NCBI GenBank assembly: GCA_015484985.1
Contig: WFUL01000147.1
Location: forward strand, 1 to 27,662
Source of the DNA: Anaerolineales bacterium
GTDB taxonomy: Bacteria; Chloroflexota; Anaerolineae; Anaerolineales; DRMV01
Length of the DNA: 27,662 nucleotides
Direction: 5' to 3'
Shown: one piece after another, positions 6,503 through 13,644 of the stretch
Numbering within the stretch: the first letter of the stretch is position 1
Layout of the letters: the number at the start of each line of letters is the position of its first letter
Translations under genes and position numbers: made by a program
The notes under the pieces: model-generated
Databases searched by the model: none
Told to the model about the DNA's origin: nothing
What the model saw: only the letters and a program-made list of their open reading frames with translations

Positions 6503-7285
6503 ATGAAACTGCTCCCCTCCCCCCACCCCATCGTGGCCATCATCCAGGCCCGTATGGGTTCTACCCGACTACCCCGAAAGACCCTGGCCCCCATCGTGGG
6601 CAGGCCTCTTCTGGCCCACATCCTCGAGCGGGTCCAGGCGGCCGACCTCATCGACCAGGTGGTCATCGCCACCACCCACCATCCCGACGACGATGCCATC
6701 GAAGCCCTGGGACAGGAGATGGGAGTGACCGTCTACCGGGGTAGCGTGGATGATGTCCTGGACCGCTTCTACCAGTGTGCCCGCCAGGTCGGCGCCCACA
6801 CCATCGTGCGCATCACCGCGGACGACCCCTTCAAGGACCCTCAACTCATCCAGGCCATGCTGTCCTACTGGGTGGAAACCTATCCCTCCTACGACTACTT
6901 GAGCAATACCCTGGAACCCACCTATCCGGAAGGGCTGGACATCGAAATCTTCACCTTCCAGGCCCTCGCGCAAGCCTGGAAGGAAGCCACCCTTCCCTCG
7001 GACCGGGAACACGTCACGCCGTATATCTGGCGCCACCCTCAGCGCTTTCGCCTCTTCTCCTGGACCCAGGAACGGGATTTGTCCCGTTTGCGCTGGACGG
7101 TGGACTACCCCGAGGACCTAGCTTTCGCGCGGGCAGTGTATGAGCGACTGTATCCTCAGAAACGCCTGTTCCTTATGGCGGACATTCTGGCCCTACTGGA
7201 AACCGAACCCCACCTGAAGGACCTGCCTCGCCAAGTGCCGCGGAACGAGGGTTATCAACGCTCACGAGCCCAGGAGGCGTCATAA
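6503..7285 (+). CDS. SpsF-like cytidylyltransferase family protein
   Basis: A 260-aa protein of the SpsF/KdsB-like nucleotidyltransferase group, which activates sugars (usually to CMP-sugars) for surface glycans. The N-terminal nucleotide-binding motif is IQARMGSTRLPRK at 14-26. The metal-binding region is RITADDPFKDP at 103-113, and SDREHVTPYIW near 171 is typical of SpsF. The ATG at 6503 follows GGGAGG. Related enzymes often sit with sialic-acid or flagellin-glycosylation genes (NeuB, aminotransferases), but none is here, so the product sugar is unknown. The stop codon overlaps the start of the next gene (TAATG), showing translational coupling with the phosphoribosyltransferase. Confidence 0.85.
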   Translation: MKLLPSPHPIVAIIQARMGSTRLPRKTLAPIVGRPLLAHILERVQAADLIDQVVIATTHHPDDDAIEALGQEMGVTVYRGSVDDVLDRFYQCARQVGAHTIVRITADDPFKDPQLIQAMLSYWVETYPSYDYLSNTLEPTYPEGLDIEIFTFQALAQAWKEATLPSDREHVTPYIWRHPQRFRLFSWTQERDLSRLRWTVDYPEDLAFARAVYERLYPQKRLFLMADILALLETEPHLKDLPRQVPRNEGYQRSRAQEAS

Positions 7286-7974
7286 TGGGCCGGGTCATCG
7301 ATTTGCCCACCCTGCGCAACCGCCGTCGCGTGTTCCGGGACCGGGAGCACGCCGGCCGTGTCCTGGCCGAAATGCTGCGCATGGAAGCCGCCCGCTGGCC
7401 TCAACCGCTCCTCCTGGCCATTCCTGCGGGAGGCATCCCAGTTGCGGCTGCCTTACATGAGGGGTTGGGCTGGCCCGTGGACGTGGCGGTGGTGAGCAAG
7501 ATCACGCCTTCCTGGAACACTGAACTGGGATACGGCGCGGTGGCCTGGGATGGTACCGTGCTTCTGAACGACGCGCTCATCGAACACCTGGGAATTTCCA
7601 TGGAGGAAATGGAAGCCGATGTCCGCCGCACCACCGAAAAGGTGCAGCGCCGCCTGGCCCTGCTCCGGGGCTTCCGACCCTGGCCGGACGTGCGCCGTCA
7701 TAGCGTCATCCTGGTAGATGATGGACTGGCTACCGGCGCAACTATGCGGGCGGCCGTGGCTGTGCTGCGGGAACAGGGGGTACAGCGCCTGGGCCTGGCC
7801 GTTCCCACCGGGCACGCGGATGCCGTCTGGCGCCTGGCCCGGGAAGTGGACACCGTGTACTGTCCCAACATCCGGGAAGAAACGCCTTATTCCGTGGCCG
7901 AAGCCTACCAGGATTGGCACGACCTGGATGAGGCAGAATTGCAAACGTATCTGACTCGGCTTTACACATCCTGA
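7285..7974 (+). CDS. Phosphoribosyltransferase-domain protein
   Basis: A 229-aa cytoplasmic protein of the type I phosphoribosyltransferase fold. The PRPP-binding loop VILVDDGLATGATM at 141-154 is complete, and the N-terminal half carries the pyrophosphate-side loop (AIPAGGIPVAAAL, about 45-57) and the VVSKI segment. The pattern matches the predicted phosphoribosyltransferases often annotated beside or fused to dienelactone-hydrolase or erythromycin-esterase domains; none is fused here. The base or substrate is unknown. The start ATG overlaps the preceding stop by one base. About 17 bases separate its stop from CoaBC, so it probably belongs to the same transcript. Confidence 0.87.
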   Translation: MGRVIDLPTLRNRRRVFRDREHAGRVLAEMLRMEAARWPQPLLLAIPAGGIPVAAALHEGLGWPVDVAVVSKITPSWNTELGYGAVAWDGTVLLNDALIEHLGISMEEMEADVRRTTEKVQRRLALLRGFRPWPDVRRHSVILVDDGLATGATMRAAVAVLREQGVQRLGLAVPTGHADAVWRLAREVDTVYCPNIREETPYSVAEAYQDWHDLDEAELQTYLTRLYTS

Positions 7975-7991
7975 CTTTCGGACGACAGGCC

Positions 7992-9536
7992 ATGCGTTCA
8001 CCTCTTCATCAACGGACCCTTCTGCTGGGCGTCACGGGTTCCATCGCCGCGTTCAAAGCCGCGGCGTTGGCCTCCATGCTGACGAAAGAAGGCGCACGGG
8101 TCATCACCCTGCTTACTCCTTCAGCCACTCACTTCCTCACCCCTCTCACCTTTCAGGCCCTTACTGGTCAAAGGGCCTATACCCAGGACGACCTTTGGGG
8201 ACCCCAAGGACACATTTTGCACATCGAACTGGCCCGCCAGGCCGAGGCTATGCTCGTCGTCCCCTGCACCGCGGAAACCATGGCCCAGCTGGCCCAGGGA
8301 CATGGGAACACCCTGGTGAGCCTGGCCGCCCTGGCCCTGGACCGGGAGCGCACTCCCCTCATCCTCGCGCCAGCCATGGACGCGGGGATGTTCACCCATC
8401 CCGCGGTCCAGGACAACCTGGAGCGCCTGAAGCAACAGGGGGCCCATGTCCTGGGTCCGGTATACGGACGCTTGGCCTCAGGCGAGGTAGCTCAGGGGCG
8501 TATGGTGGAGCCCGAAGAAATCGTGAATTACCTGCGTCTCCTCTTTGCCCGCCAGGGCCCCCTGCAAGGACGTCATGTGGTGGTCACCGCAGGGCCTACC
8601 CGGGAGCCCCTGGACCCGGTACGGGTGTTCACCAATCGATCTTCGGGGAAGCAAGGCTACGCGCTGGCCGAAGCCGCTCGCGATCTGGGTGCACGGGTCA
8701 CCCTGATTTCCGGTCCTACCCAACTGCCCGCGCCTTACGGGGTGGAACTGCGCGGTGTGGAAACGGCCCAGGATATGTACCAGGCCCTGATGGAAGTGCT
8801 CCCCGAAACGGACATCCTGCTCAAAGTGGCTGCCGTGGCCGACTACCGGCCTGCCGAACGGTCCACGGACAAGGTCAAAAAGGGACGCACGCGCTGGACG
8901 ATTACCCTGGAGGCCAATCCCGACCTGCTTCAGGCGGTTCAGGCCTACCGGGCGGAGTACGGACGGCCCCGGTGGGTCGTGGGATTCGCCGCGGAAAGCC
9001 GCCTGGACGAAGACCTGGCCCGCCAGAAACTCCAGGCCAAGAAGCTGGACCTGCTTCTGCTCAACGACATCACGAGGCCGGATGCAGGTTTCTCGGTGGA
9101 CACCAATCAGGGCATCCTTCTGGACCGGGACGGGCACCGGCAAACCTTCCCGGTCATGAGCAAACGCCGCGTGGCGGACTTGATTCTGGCCTGGGTGCTT
9201 TATTTGGAGCAAGGCCACCGGCTATGCCACGTGGTCCCCTGGGAGACGTGGCTTCAGGCTCGCGAACGGGGCACCTTCTTCACGGCCTCCATGGCCCACC
9301 AGGGTCGAATGGCCCTGGCCCGGCCCGATCAACTCTTTCGCTGGGTCGCCCGGCAATATCCGCACCCTTCCCCTGAGAACCTGGTGGTGCTCACATTGGA
9401 TGCCCGCGAGTGGGTGGGTCGGTGGTCCTGGGTCTGGGAAGAGGGGGAGTGGTGGCCCTACCTGCACGTTCAGGAGCCCATACCCGTATCCCAGATTAAA
9501 GCCTCACCTTACCGGATGGGCACCTCGCCATCGTAA
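7992..9536 (+). CDS. coaBC: CoaBC (PPC decarboxylase / phosphopantothenate-cysteine ligase) with C-terminal DUF952-like domain
   Basis: A 514-aa enzyme making 4'-phosphopantetheine in coenzyme A synthesis. CoaC flavoprotein domain, 1-185: GVTGSIAAFK at 13-22, His77 in HIEL (E. coli His75), PAMD at 127-130 where E. coli has PXMN, and ASGEVAQGRM at 162-171 where E. coli has ACG with catalytic Cys158; Cys is Ser163 here. CoaB domain, about 190-405: TAGPTREPLDPVR, Asn215 in TNRSSGK, and the lysine loop STDKVKKG at 291-298. The last ~105 residues (from LCHVVPWETW at 411) are extra. They resemble DUF952: HVVP..W near the start, a LVVLTLD strand, and WWPYLHVQEPIP matching the usual FPHLYGPLP. The start has only a weak ribosome site. 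The 3' end overlaps the convergent glycosyltransferase gene by 33 bases. Confidence 0.92.
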   Translation: MRSPLHQRTLLLGVTGSIAAFKAAALASMLTKEGARVITLLTPSATHFLTPLTFQALTGQRAYTQDDLWGPQGHILHIELARQAEAMLVVPCTAETMAQLAQGHGNTLVSLAALALDRERTPLILAPAMDAGMFTHPAVQDNLERLKQQGAHVLGPVYGRLASGEVAQGRMVEPEEIVNYLRLLFARQGPLQGRHVVVTAGPTREPLDPVRVFTNRSSGKQGYALAEAARDLGARVTLISGPTQLPAPYGVELRGVETAQDMYQALMEVLPETDILLKVAAVADYRPAERSTDKVKKGRTRWTITLEANPDLLQAVQAYRAEYGRPRWVVGFAAESRLDEDLARQKLQAKKLDLLLLNDITRPDAGFSVDTNQGILLDRDGHRQTFPVMSKRRVADLILAWVLYLEQGHRLCHVVPWETWLQARERGTFFTASMAHQGRMALARPDQLFRWVARQYPHPSPENLVVLTLDAREWVGRWSWVWEEGEWWPYLHVQEPIPVSQIKASPYRMGTSPS

Positions 9537-10745
9537 GAACAAGTACAGCCATGTCCCTAACAGCAAGCCGGGGAGTAGAGGGCTCAACACCCGATGCTGG
9601 AACATTTCTTTGGTGAGCGATGGAAGCGCGATGTCCGTCAACCAACGCCCATGCACCATCCAGTATCCCGCCAACAGCCCAAGAAAGCTTCCCTGGAAAA
9701 GCCCACGGAAGAGAGAATTGGGCTTTTCCGGTTTCCAGAACACGCCCCATAGGGGGTAGACCAACAGCACCTGGTCCGCCAGGTGGGCGCGAGGTGCCAC
9801 CAGGAAGGTCAAGACCAGGGTAAACGCGGCCACCGGGGGCCAGGCACGGGGGTCCTTCATGCGTCCAACCCAAACCAACCACCCCAAACTCAAGGCCATC
9901 AGGCTCACCAAGTAGGCGGGAGACACACCAGCGGGAAGGAGGGCTTCCCACATCATCCACAGCGGGGGCACAAAGGGTCGATGTTGCGCATAACGCTGTA
10001 GAGCCTGCAGGAAATCCCAGGGCCAGCGAGGGAGCAAGACCCAACCGCTGACCACCAGGACGAACAGCATAAATCCGAACGCGCGCCAGACGTCCCAACG
10101 ACGTTGCTTTGCGCTCCAGATTAACACCACAGGCACGAACAGGGCCACCAGGTGTGGCTTCATCGTGCTGAGGGCCAGGTATCCCCCAGCCCACAAGTCC
10201 TTCTCCCGCTGCAAGGCCCAAATCGTGAACGCAACGAAGGCGAAAGCCCACACGGACATCTGGCCCAGGAGCAGTGCCCAGGTCACAGGGTAGAGGAAAA
10301 GCAGTCCAACAAGGAACAGCCCGGCCTGCCATCCTTGAGAAGGTCGGTGCCACACCCTCCACACGACCAGACTCCCGGAAAGGAAAACCTCCAAGAGGGA
10401 GGCCATCCAAAAGGCCTGGGCCCAGGACCGTGGCATCCAGACCAGGGGAGCCACCAGATAGAGGGCATACAGGGGATAGGAGAAAGCCCGAGGGTCTTCG
10501 CCAGAACGCGCAGGGCGACCATACGACTCCTGCATCGTCCGCAGGGTCACCTCTTGGTCATAGGGAGAACGGCCTTCCAGGAAGAGGGCCCGTGCCCCGG
10601 ACCACAAGGGTGCGAAGTCCCAAATCAATACGGCGCGACGGGAGGTGAGAAAGTGGTGAAAACCGAGAGCGAGTATCCCCCAACAGGTGAGGAACAGGAG
10701 AGCTGGTAGACCCCATGATTTACCCGAGGAACTTAGCTGACCCAT
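9504..10745 (-). CDS. GT87/DUF2029-type polyprenol-dependent membrane glycosyltransferase
   Basis: A 413-aa integral membrane protein with roughly ten hydrophobic helices. The signature after helix 1 is WDFAPLWSGARALFLEGRSP at 42-61, followed by YD. This matches GT-C fold family 87 (alpha-mannosyltransferases such as mycobacterial PimE), with Asp43 as the expected catalytic acidic residue. The enzyme should add a sugar from a lipid-linked donor on the outer face of the membrane, but donor and acceptor cannot be read from the sequence. The ATG at 10745 has AGAGGTG about eight bases upstream. The 3' end overlaps coaBC tail-to-tail by 33 bases, and no terminator separates the two. The gene is divergent from the DUF503 gene. 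Confidence 0.82.
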   Translation of the reverse strand: MGQLSSSGKSWGLPALLFLTCWGILALGFHHFLTSRRAVLIWDFAPLWSGARALFLEGRSPYDQEVTLRTMQESYGRPARSGEDPRAFSYPLYALYLVAPLVWMPRSWAQAFWMASLLEVFLSGSLVVWRVWHRPSQGWQAGLFLVGLLFLYPVTWALLLGQMSVWAFAFVAFTIWALQREKDLWAGGYLALSTMKPHLVALFVPVVLIWSAKQRRWDVWRAFGFMLFVLVVSGWVLLPRWPWDFLQALQRYAQHRPFVPPLWMMWEALLPAGVSPAYLVSLMALSLGWLVWVGRMKDPRAWPPVAAFTLVLTFLVAPRAHLADQVLLVYPLWGVFWKPEKPNSLFRGLFQGSFLGLLAGYWMVHGRWLTDIALPSLTKEMFQHRVLSPLLPGLLLGTWLYLFLRWRGAHPVR

Positions 10746-10762
10746 AGGCCGACACCTCTGAG

Positions 10763-10768
10763 TACAAT
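10763..10768 (+). promoter_or_regulatory. -10 element (TACAAT) for the DUF503 gene
   Basis: TACAAT 45 bases before the ATG at 10813, in the 67-base divergent spacer. The -35 region is not clear. Confidence 0.4.
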
Positions 10769-10812
10769 TGAATCAAACCTCAAAGCCGACAAATCGTCCC
10801 GGGAGGCCGTCC

Positions 10813-11097
10813 ATGCCCATCGGCGTGCTTTGGCTTCATCTTCACATGCCGGGCATTCGCTCTCTGAAGGAGAAACGCCGGGCGCTGCGGCCCTTGCTGG
10901 TCCGCTTGCAAAAGGAGTTCAACATCTCCGTGGCCGAGATGGATTACATGGAACATTACGAACAGGCCCTGGTAGCCTGTGCCCATGTGAGCAACGACGC
11001 CAAACACACCCACCGCACCCTGCAAAAAGTCCTGCACTGGGTGGAGACCCATTGGGGCGAGGGCTACGTGGCGGATGAGTCCATCGAAATCATCTGA
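10813..11097 (+). CDS. DUF503 (YlxP-like) protein
   Basis: A 94-aa protein with the family start MPIGVLWLHLHMPGIRSLKEKRR: a strand whose LHLPG-like turn leads into SLKEKR, followed by the RPLLVRLQKEFNISVAEMDY segment and ALVACAHVSND. DUF503 proteins are small ferredoxin-like-fold proteins; in many bacteria the gene lies by infB/rbfA, suggesting a ribosome-related role, but here it stands alone. The start at 10813 follows GGGAGG; an upstream in-frame TTG at 10768 overlaps the -10 box and is rejected. A strong hairpin terminator follows at 11123. Confidence 0.88.
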   Translation: MPIGVLWLHLHMPGIRSLKEKRRALRPLLVRLQKEFNISVAEMDYMEHYEQALVACAHVSNDAKHTHRTLQKVLHWVETHWGEGYVADESIEII

Positions 11098-11122
11098 TGA
11101 GATTCCAGGGGATGAAAAATAA

Positions 11123-11167
11123 CCTGAGCATCGGGCAGCCGAGGATACCCGATGCTCAGGCGTTTTT
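11123..11167 (+). terminator. Bidirectional intrinsic terminator
   Basis: A perfect 13-bp stem (CCTGAGCATCGGG at 11123-11135 with CCCGATGCTCAGG at 11148-11160) followed by CGTTTTT on the plus strand. On the minus strand it is followed by TTATTTTTC. It ends the DUF503 transcript and, in the other direction, the ATPase operon. Confidence 0.9.
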
Positions 11168-11185
11168 CGGTACATTGCCGGGAAC

Positions 11186-12196
11186 TTAGGCGAACAGGTA
11201 ATCCGCCGTGCGCTTGAGCATGTCCACGCCGCGGATTTCGGTGTCGAAGAGGGGCACCACGGCACGCACCAGGGGGCCAAAGAGCTGCTCGATTTCCTGC
11301 ATATACCTCTGCTGCATGGCCACCCGATTCTTGACGAACGGGTCGGCGTCTTGAGGAATGGCGCGAGGATTCATGTACATGTTCACCACCACGCCCCCGA
11401 TGGGAATCCCGAAATCGGTGAACCAGTTGATGAAGCGTCGAATCACCGCGATAGGCAGGGCCTCGGGCAGGGTGACGAAGAAGAAGGCCGTCTTTTCCGG
11501 GTCCGTCAGGAGTTGCTTGGCCCGTTCGATGCGTTCCTGGAAGGTCACCAAGTAATCCAAAAGGGGATCCTTCTCCTCTTTGGCTTCCTTCGAGAAAGAG
11601 AGCTTGATGCGCAGCTTGCGGGCCTCCTCCCGGCTTTGAATCATCTTGTTCACCCACAGGGTGTATACCGCGGACATGCCCAACAGGCGCCGCGCGTTGG
11701 CCGTGGGCGCGGTGTCGAAGACGTACACGTCGTACTCGCCTTTGAAGATGATTTCCAGCATGTTCTCGAACATGGCCGATTCTTCAAAAGCCGGATTCAT
11801 AGTGGCCGCTTCGATGAACTCCTCGGCCCGGCCCTTGATGTCCGCGTACTTCAGGAACCAGGAGATCTTCTCCCGGATATCTTGTTTGGCCCGTTCGATG
11901 GTGTCCCGAGTGTCGATTTCATAGGCCCACAAATTGGGTACCCCCTCCACTGGGGTGGGCTTGCCGAAAACGTCCTGGTCCAACATGCTGGAGAGGCTGT
12001 GGACCGGATTTGTGGATGCCAGCAGCACCCGATGGCCGCGCTGAGCCAGACCCACCGCGGCCGCGCCGGCCATGACCGTCTTCCCCACGCCACCCTTGCC
12101 GCCAAAAAAGGTGTACCGCAAGTTGGGATGTTCATCCAAAAACTGACGCAGGGATTGGGTGATAGTGATGGGAATATCCAACGTGACCGCGCTCAT
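11186..12196 (-). CDS. ArsA/Get3-like ATPase, second of a tandem pair (Asn in switch I)
   Basis: A 336-aa SIMIBI-class ATPase of the ArsA/Get3 family. The deviant Walker A is GGKGGVGKT at 32-40, followed by Val where Thr is usual. Switch I reads STNPVHSLSS at 61-70, where the family has STDPAHSLSD: Asn63 replaces the catalytic Asp (Asp57 of yeast Get3; codon AAT) and Ser70 the following Asp. Switch II is DTAPTANARRLL, the family having DTAPTGHTLRLL. The fold looks complete, so it should bind nucleotide but hydrolyse it poorly. It begins with a 4-base ATGA overlap on the other ATPase, so the two are coupled and probably made in equal amounts. No ArsB, ArsR, ArsD or ArsC gene is near, so arsenite export is unlikely. 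The CxxC of eukaryotic Get3 is absent. Confidence 0.88.
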   Translation of the reverse strand: MSAVTLDIPITITQSLRQFLDEHPNLRYTFFGGKGGVGKTVMAGAAAVGLAQRGHRVLLASTNPVHSLSSMLDQDVFGKPTPVEGVPNLWAYEIDTRDTIERAKQDIREKISWFLKYADIKGRAEEFIEAATMNPAFEESAMFENMLEIIFKGEYDVYVFDTAPTANARRLLGMSAVYTLWVNKMIQSREEARKLRIKLSFSKEAKEEKDPLLDYLVTFQERIERAKQLLTDPEKTAFFFVTLPEALPIAVIRRFINWFTDFGIPIGGVVVNMYMNPRAIPQDADPFVKNRVAMQQRYMQEIEQLFGPLVRAVVPLFDTEIRGVDMLKRTADYLFA

Positions 12197-13185
12197 CCTT
12201 CCACCTCTCCAAACAGGTATTCCGCCACTCGGGCAATCATGTCCAGCCCGGTGACGTCACGCTCCAGTTCGGGCACTTGGGCCAGTACCTCGCCGCCAAA
12301 GCGCTCATGTATCTCCTTCAGGTACTTTTGCTGCATATCATAGCGATTGCGCAAGTAGGCGGGGGCATTGGGCGCCAGAGCCACGTCTTTGGGAATCACC
12401 CGATTCAGTACGTACCCGCTAATGGGCACCTGAAACTTGGCAAACAGGCTTGCCGCCTTGAGGGTATCTCGAATCACCATTTCTTCAGGAACCAGGACAA
12501 AGAAGAAAGCCGTCTTTTCCTTGTCCGTCAGAATGCGGGAAGAAGTAGTGATGCGATCCCGAATGTATTGCAGTTCCTGCAGGATTTTGTCCTCTTCCAG
12601 TTCCTTCTCCCGCATCACGTGGGCCGCCATGCGGGCATATTCCTGCATCTCCTCTCGCAGCCTGGTAATCTTCGTAATCCACTGGTCATACACACTGGCC
12701 ATGCTCAGGTAGTACAGGGCATGGCCCAGCGGGACCAAGTCGTAGATGTAGTAGTCGTACTCACCGGCCAGGACGATGTCCACCACCTGGTCGAAGATGG
12801 CCGATTCCTCCATGGCTGGCTCCGCGGCCGCGGCCTGGATGTAGGACTCGATTTCATCAGGAATACGGTCGAAGCCGTACATGTCCCGGATTTTCTGGCG
12901 AATCTCTTCCTGATACTGGCGGATGTGCGTATCGGCATCGATTTCCTGGGCGTACAGGTTGGGCATGATTTCCACAGCACCCTTGCCGTAAATGTCTTTC
13001 TGAAAGATGTCCGACAAGGATGCTTGCGGATCGACAGAGAAAACGAGAACGCGATAACCCTGTTTGGCCAGCCAATATCCAGTGGCCGCGGAAAAGGTGG
13101 TCTTGCCCAACCCGCCCTTACCGCCGTACATGATGTACCGGCGCTCGGGGTTCTCTTGGAACATTTGAGCCAGGGCTGTGGCCAT
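12193..13185 (-). CDS. ArsA/Get3-like ATPase, first of a tandem pair
   Basis: A 330-aa ATPase of the same family as the next gene. Walker A is GGKGGLGKTT at 21-30. Switch I is VDPQASLSDIF at 51-61, so the catalytic Asp52 is kept although the His of DPAHS is Ala. Switch II is DLVPLGHALYYL, which keeps GH but loses the TAPT that the partner keeps. Thus each member keeps the conserved part the other lost. It has no metalloid-binding cysteines like those of E. coli ArsA. The first Met (13185) is consistent with the family start, and the 90-aa gene ends 37 bases upstream. Possible roles include membrane-protein or tail-anchor targeting, or another P-loop-driven assembly; none is proven. Confidence 0.9.
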   Translation of the reverse strand: MATALAQMFQENPERRYIMYGGKGGLGKTTFSAATGYWLAKQGYRVLVFSVDPQASLSDIFQKDIYGKGAVEIMPNLYAQEIDADTHIRQYQEEIRQKIRDMYGFDRIPDEIESYIQAAAAEPAMEESAIFDQVVDIVLAGEYDYYIYDLVPLGHALYYLSMASVYDQWITKITRLREEMQEYARMAAHVMREKELEEDKILQELQYIRDRITTSSRILTDKEKTAFFFVLVPEEMVIRDTLKAASLFAKFQVPISGYVLNRVIPKDVALAPNAPAYLRNRYDMQQKYLKEIHERFGGEVLAQVPELERDVTGLDMIARVAEYLFGEVEG

Positions 13186-13222
13186 GGTGTCACCTCACTT
13201 CCAATGGGGGTTGGGTGAAGGG

Positions 13223-13495
13223 TTACGCCAGGGCGTCGGTCAAATCTCGCTCCCGCAACATACGTCGCTTCCATGTGGAAATTTGCGGTACCACGTAGGG
13301 GAGCAACCGCAAGGAATAGTAAGGAGGCAGAATCGGAACACCTAGCATATCACCCATGGTGATGAGAATGAAGAGATGTTCCATGCTGCCCCGGGTTTTC
13401 AAGGCATGTCGGGCCATCTCATGGGTCGCCATGCCGTAAATAAAATCCAGAACGTGTTTCTTCACCTTCCGAAGAAAACCCTTCTCCTCCGCCAT
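13223..13495 (-). CDS. 90-aa protein encoded ahead of the ATPase pair, unknown function
   Basis: I do not recognise a family. The N-terminal third is basic and amphipathic (MAEEKGFLRKVKKHVLDFIYGMATHEMARHA in two parts). The middle is hydrophobic (LFILITMGDMLGVPILPPYY, about 41-60), then comes LRLLPYVVPQI, and the end is charged (STWKRRMLRERDLTDALA). The hydrophobic part is broken by Gly/Pro and is too marginal to call a membrane helix with confidence; it could be a membrane-associated hairpin or a client-like segment. The ATG at 13495 follows GGAGGCAGAGC. It is the first gene of the operon with the two ATPases and so a candidate partner or substrate of them. Confidence 0.75.
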   Translation of the reverse strand: MAEEKGFLRKVKKHVLDFIYGMATHEMARHALKTRGSMEHLFILITMGDMLGVPILPPYYSLRLLPYVVPQISTWKRRMLRERDLTDALA

Positions 13496-13616
13496 GCTCT
13501 GCCTCCTGCACCAAAGGCGTTGTTTCCTCCTATTCTAACCCCAAACCGAGGAAAAGGATGCTCTTTTGCAAGAAAATTCAGATTTGTGCCCTTTCGGCCC
13601 CTACGCTGACCCTGAG

Positions 13617-13622
13617 TATAAT
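13617..13622 (+). promoter_or_regulatory. -10 element (TATAAT) of the antiporter operon
   Basis: A perfect TATAAT 22 bases before the ATG at 13645. The predicted transcript starts near 13629, so the leader is very short and begins at about its ribosome site (AAGGAG). Confidence 0.55.
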
Positions 13623-13644
13623 GCAAGGGAAGGAGCCACGACCT

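Noticed and set aside
8195..9376. Long Gly/Pro/Arg-rich open frame inside coaBC
   Set aside because: It is a GC-driven shadow frame of coaBC with no motif; the CoaBC frame explains the region.
11186..13185. Arsenic resistance operon
   Set aside because: No arsR, arsB, arsC or arsD is present, the ATPases lack the ArsA metalloid cysteines, and they are separate proteins with altered switch motifs.
12277..13218. Long open frame on the plus strand opposite the first ATPase gene
   Set aside because: It is the antisense shadow of a clear ArsA/Get3-like gene; it has no ribosome site and no family resemblance.
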